A DNA stretch of 64,000 bases. It comes from Chryseobacterium daecheongense. Lineage in GTDB: Bacteria > Bacteroidota > Bacteroidia > Flavobacteriales > Weeksellaceae. Under the pieces are notes generated by a model. It was given only the letters and a program-made list of their open reading frames with translations, made no database searches and was not told the DNA's origin. The stretch lies in contig NZ_RJTX01000002.1 in NCBI RefSeq assembly GCF_003729955.1, positions 310,001-374,000 on the forward strand, read 5' to 3'. The position numbers and the translations under genes were made by a program. Below are positions 60,956 to 64,000 of this stretch, one piece after another. The number at the start of each line of letters is the position of its first letter. The first letter of the stretch is position 1.

Positions 60956-60989
60956 AATGATAAATGATCAGTTATGGTCATTTATCATT
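60956..60989. terminator. Hairpin after aspA
   Basis: AATGATAAATGA (60956-60967) pairs exactly with TCATTTATCATT (60978-60989) around a 10-base loop. No G/C core and no T-run, so it may be an mRNA end or stability structure rather than a strong terminator. Confidence 0.4.
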
Positions 60990-61007
60990 CATCATTTATA
61001 ATTAACG

Positions 61008-61862
61008 GTGAGATTTTTAATTATTATTCCTGCACATAACGAAGAGAATAACCTTTCATTTACTTTACAATCTTTACAGCAACAAAGTTTTAAGGATTGT
61101 AAAGTAATGATCGTTAATGACGGTTCCACAGACAGAACTCCGGAAGTGATCAAAGAATATACTGATCATGATCCTCGTTTTCAAACCATCAATCTTCAGA
61201 AATCGGCGCATCAGCCAGGTTCAAAAGTGGTTAACGCCTTCAAAAAAGGGTTAGAAACTCAGAATTTAGATGAATTTGATATCATCTGCAAATTCGATGC
61301 GGATATCATTCTGCCTGAAAACTATCTTGAAAAGATTGAAAAAGCCTTTAGTGACAACCTTGAATATGGTTTGGTAGGAGGCTTATTGTATATTGAGAAA
61401 AACGGAGAGTGGGTATATGAAGGTAACTCCAATAAACATCACGTACGCGGTCCTATGAAGGCTTATAGAAAGCAATGCTTTGAAGCAATCGGGGGATTGC
61501 GAGAAACATTGGGATGGGATAACATAGATTCTGTTCTGCTTGAAAACTTAGGCTGGAAAGAAATGGTTTTACCGGAATTACATGTAAAACTAATTAAAGT
61601 CAAAGGTGCCGATTATACCGTAAAGGAATCACAATATTATGGAAGGTATTTCTACTTTTTGGGATTACAGCGCTTTTTAGCTTACGTTGCTTCTGCCAAA
61701 GAGGCTCTGAAAAGCAAATCTGTTGCATTTTTCTTCCAGATCGTGAAAACCTATGAAGAGTGCAGATCAAAAAAACTGGAATTAAAAATTACAAAAGAAG
61801 AAAAGCGAGTGATCAATGAGCAGCGATGGAAAGCTTTAAAGAAGAAATGGCTTAAGAAATAA
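61008..61862 (+). CDS. Glycosyltransferase family 2 protein
   Basis: 284 residues with a GTG start at 61008; no ATG is available close by. GT-A fold marks: IIPAHNEENNLSFTLQSL, VNDGSTDRTPEV, the metal-binding DAD in CKFDADIILP, and YRKQCFEAIGGLRETLGWDNIDSVLLEN. No membrane helix. It starts a set with a second glycosyltransferase 5 bases on and a flippase on the opposite strand, which points to a surface polysaccharide or lipid-linked glycan. Confidence 0.9.
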   Translation: MRFLIIIPAHNEENNLSFTLQSLQQQSFKDCKVMIVNDGSTDRTPEVIKEYTDHDPRFQTINLQKSAHQPGSKVVNAFKKGLETQNLDEFDIICKFDADIILPENYLEKIEKAFSDNLEYGLVGGLLYIEKNGEWVYEGNSNKHHVRGPMKAYRKQCFEAIGGLRETLGWDNIDSVLLENLGWKEMVLPELHVKLIKVKGADYTVKESQYYGRYFYFLGLQRFLAYVASAKEALKSKSVAFFFQIVKTYEECRSKKLELKITKEEKRVINEQRWKALKKKWLKK

Positions 61863-61867
61863 GAAAT

Positions 61868-62914
61868 TTGAAAAAAATAGCATACATAGAAATTGATACC
61901 CATGCGGAAATTGCACAGGGATTCATGGAAATCATACAAGGTTCGGAAGAATTTGCGGTAGATTATTATTTTTCAAAAAGAATTAAGGATAGAGTAAAGG
62001 AAGATGGAGAATCGGTTTATCTTTCAGACAGCTCCATGATCCTGGATCAATTGAAATTAAAACGATATGATCTTGTCATTATAGGAACCGTCCATCGTTA
62101 TTTTAATACTTTCCTGACTATTGTTCAGCAGTATAATGCAGCGGTAATTACTCACAACCTTAATTTCATTAAGGCCTCAAAGCTGAAACTAATCAGTGCT
62201 ATTTTCAGAGAAGATATTTTCTACAGACTTAAACTTTGGTGGAAAGAAGGCCTGGTTTCTGCTCCTGAAGTGTATAAAAAGGCGAAGAATCTATTGGTTT
62301 TAGATCAGGGACTGGTTGCCGGAAAGTATACATTCTTGCCGCTTTTTTATACAAAGAAGTATGATCAGCCTGAAAATAAGGCTCTTACAATAGTGATCCC
62401 GGGAGGTGTTTCTCAGAAACGCAGGGATTATGATCATATTTTTAAAACCATTCAAAATTCCAGGATGGCGGAGAAATACACTTTTATATTCTTAGGAAAA
62501 ACACAAGGAGAAGAATTAAAAAAGCTTCAAAAACTTTCTCAATCCCTGAATGAAAATATTCAAATAAAATATTTCTCCGAAAGAGTTTCAGCAGAGGAGT
62601 TTGAAAGCTGGATGCAGAAAGCAGATGTGTTGTGGTGTCCTGTACAGCAGGAAACTGAATTTTTCAGCCAGAAAGAGATATATGGAGTTACCAAAATGAC
62701 GGGAAATATTGGTGACGCTATTACATACGGTAAATTGGCTGTTTTTCCGTCCAAATATCCTTCGTCTCTGCCTTTTATTATTCCTGAACAAGACGATGTA
62801 ATAAAGCAGTTTGAAGAACTTGGAAACAAGCATTTCAATTTTCAGGAAAGTTACAGTAAAGACACCGTACAAAAACGTTTGGAAGAGGTCTTGAAAAGCA
62901 TGATGGCTATTTAA
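61868..62914 (+). CDS. Probable GT-B type glycosyltransferase
   Basis: 348 residues with a TTG start at 61868, five bases after the previous stop codon, a usual sign of coupled translation. The two-lobe layout is suggested by an N-terminal Rossmann-like half (YDLVIIGTVHRYFNTFLTIV, AVITHNLNFIK) and a C-terminal half with ALTIVIPGGVSQKRRDYD, YTFIFLGKT and a late GNIGDAITYGKLAVFPSKYP. No short family motif is decisive, so the donor and family are uncertain. Confidence 0.65.
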   Translation: MKKIAYIEIDTHAEIAQGFMEIIQGSEEFAVDYYFSKRIKDRVKEDGESVYLSDSSMILDQLKLKRYDLVIIGTVHRYFNTFLTIVQQYNAAVITHNLNFIKASKLKLISAIFREDIFYRLKLWWKEGLVSAPEVYKKAKNLLVLDQGLVAGKYTFLPLFYTKKYDQPENKALTIVIPGGVSQKRRDYDHIFKTIQNSRMAEKYTFIFLGKTQGEELKKLQKLSQSLNENIQIKYFSERVSAEEFESWMQKADVLWCPVQQETEFFSQKEIYGVTKMTGNIGDAITYGKLAVFPSKYPSSLPFIIPEQDDVIKQFEELGNKHFNFQESYSKDTVQKRLEEVLKSMMAI

Positions 62915-64000
62915 ATTTCAAAATACTTTTAATGAAATTGATATTCAAATAATTCTCTACCGGAAATATCTTTGTAAAATAATTCCCAATATAGATCAAA
63001 GCTAATACAACTGCAGGCTTATAGATAAGATTAATGAAATTACTGTTGAAATTCGGAAGCACAATGGCAACTGTTATAGCCAAGGTGCAGATGATGGAAA
63101 CAAAGATCATTTCAATACTCAAAGGCGACACCTTGAATACAATATAATTAAAAATGATTTTGATAACATTGTAAGTGGTCAGGGAAATAGCGGTAGATAA
63201 AGCAATTCCGATTAGCTTTAAGTCGGTGTTTTTGATGAAATAATAATTAAGTCCAATAGTAAGCCCGGCAAGCAGAAGCATCACCAGAATATTGAAGCGG
63301 TAATATTTGGAAAGGGAAATAATATTCCCATTAAAACCTGTCGCCAAATCTACTAAAACAGCAGAACCCCAGATCCAGACTACAGGTTCATATTCTCTGA
63401 GCATGGTTCCGTTTTTGGGCATAAACTGCGTCAAGTAAGGAAATCCGACCATAATATAAGAAAATAAAACTGCCCCTAAAAAATATAAAGATAAGGACGT
63501 TTTCTTATGAAACCTGTCAAGCTCTTCCATGTCACCGTCAATCAGCGTTTTGTTAATGATTGGTGCGGAAATATTGAACAAGCCCAGCTGTGGAATAGAA
63601 ATAAGGGAAATCAATGCATACAAAACAGAATAGATTCCTACTTCTTCCATGCCCAGGAATTCACCGATCATAAAGCTGTTAATCGCCAGATAATTTCCGA
63701 AAGTTCCCAAAAAACCAAAAAAACTGTAATTGAAAAACTCTTTCCAGAAATTATTCTTCCTGAAATATTCCGTATTGAAATCCGGTTTTATTTTTTCTAA
63801 TCTGTTCGTATAGTAAATATATCCGAAAAGCATCAGAGCAAATATTCCAAAGAAAAATGCAAAAGCCACCTTTTGGGATAACGCAAAATAGAAAAACAGG
63901 CAGAAAGCGCCAAGATTAGCTATTTTAGGAAAAAGATTATCAAAAATATTAGAAACAACAATTCTTTTATAATTGGAAGTGTATTTATTAAAAATAGCAC
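62907..64000 (-). CDS. Polysaccharide flippase (Wzx/MATE-like), N-terminus outside the window
   Basis: The frame is open on the - strand to the window edge (an internal GTG at 63869 could be mistaken for a start), so the true start lies beyond 64000. At least 364 residues are present; they contain about ten hydrophobic helices and basic loops, with no catalytic motif. Such membrane proteins move lipid-linked sugars across the inner membrane. Tail-to-tail with the preceding glycosyltransferase by eight bases of overlap. The family is set from hydrophobic pattern and context. Confidence 0.8.
   Translation of the reverse strand, partial: AIFNKYTSNYKRIVVSNIFDNLFPKIANLGAFCLFFYFALSQKVAFAFFFGIFALMLFGYIYYTNRLEKIKPDFNTEYFRKNNFWKEFFNYSFFGFLGTFGNYLAINSFMIGEFLGMEEVGIYSVLYALISLISIPQLGLFNISAPIINKTLIDGDMEELDRFHKKTSLSLYFLGAVLFSYIMVGFPYLTQFMPKNGTMLREYEPVVWIWGSAVLVDLATGFNGNIISLSKYYRFNILVMLLLAGLTIGLNYYFIKNTDLKLIGIALSTAISLTTYNVIKIIFNYIVFKVSPLSIEMIFVSIICTLAITVAIVLPNFNSNFINLIYKPAVVLALIYIGNYFTKIFPVENYLNINFIKSILKFK

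Noticed and set aside
60956..60989. Hairpin containing AATGATAAATGA as a third copy of the TPR-AraC operator
   Set aside because: Half-site order, loop length and lack of a -7 box at 33 bases differ from the two good copies; the likeness is due to low-complexity AT sequence.

Overview
The window looks like chromosomal DNA of a member of the Bacteroidota, most likely family Weeksellaceae and close to Chryseobacterium. The DNA is AT-rich. Signs of this group are an S46 dipeptidyl-peptidase, SusC/SusD pairs, an Oar-like TonB receptor, TPR-AraC hybrid regulators, many short secreted proteins ending in Bacteroidota-type modules, and repeated -7 promoter boxes of the form TAnnTTTG. This assignment rests on gene content only; no 16S gene or search was available.

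Layout. 1-6.2 kb: tail of an M16 peptidase, DPP11-like S46 peptidase, NlpE-like lipoprotein, MgtC-family membrane protein, an unknown small protein and ligA. 6.4-16.6 kb: two nutrient-uptake units on the + strand, a TonB receptor with a glycerophosphodiesterase, and a SusC-SusD pair with a secreted calcineurin-like phosphoesterase; together they suggest scavenging of phosphodiesters. 16.8-21.7 kb: SDR, prmA, SH3-like secreted protein, a stand-alone ketosynthase III and a GT14-type glycosyltransferase. 21.8-23.8 kb: a cold-shock locus in which the RRM gene is reduced to a stub and the DEAD-box helicase has lost motifs IV-VI, while two cold-shock-domain genes remain intact.

24-31.3 kb: an accessory surface-protein locus. 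A membrane TPR-AraC regulator and the next gene each have the same 24-bp palindrome placed exactly 33 bp upstream of a -7-like box. Downstream lie a large DUF11 surface protein, a small secreted relative sharing its C-terminal module, and several small proteins including two helix-turn-helix proteins. 31.7-38.5 kb: an SDR / GlcG-HbpS / AraC operon, then an AraC gene followed by a secreted set (beta-helix, two lectin-like folds, a CNA-B-like protein and a startless reading frame). 38.7-43.2 kb: alpha/beta hydrolase, a secreted HExxH metalloprotease, a DUF6624 protein and a serine beta-lactamase-like lipoprotein.

43.3-58.2 kb is bounded on each side by an identical tRNA-Arg(TCT)/tRNA-Pro(TGG) pair. 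The segment between carries nearly the whole molybdenum cofactor pathway (moaA, moaC, moaD, moaE, moeA, moeB-rhodanese, mobA, fdhD) around one FdhF/YdeP-family molybdoenzyme, plus a TauE/SafE permease, DUF7009 protein, bestrophin, Dyp peroxidase, and an HxlR/SDR/NTF2 trio. 58.4-64 kb returns to housekeeping genes: a lipoprotein amidase, aspA, two glycosyltransferases and part of a polysaccharide flippase.

No insertion sequence, integrase, CRISPR array, rRNA or phage gene was recognised. The most interesting signals are the twin operators at 24.2/25.9 kb, the damaged cold-shock locus, the tRNA-bracketed molybdoenzyme cassette, and the startless frame at 36.8 kb.
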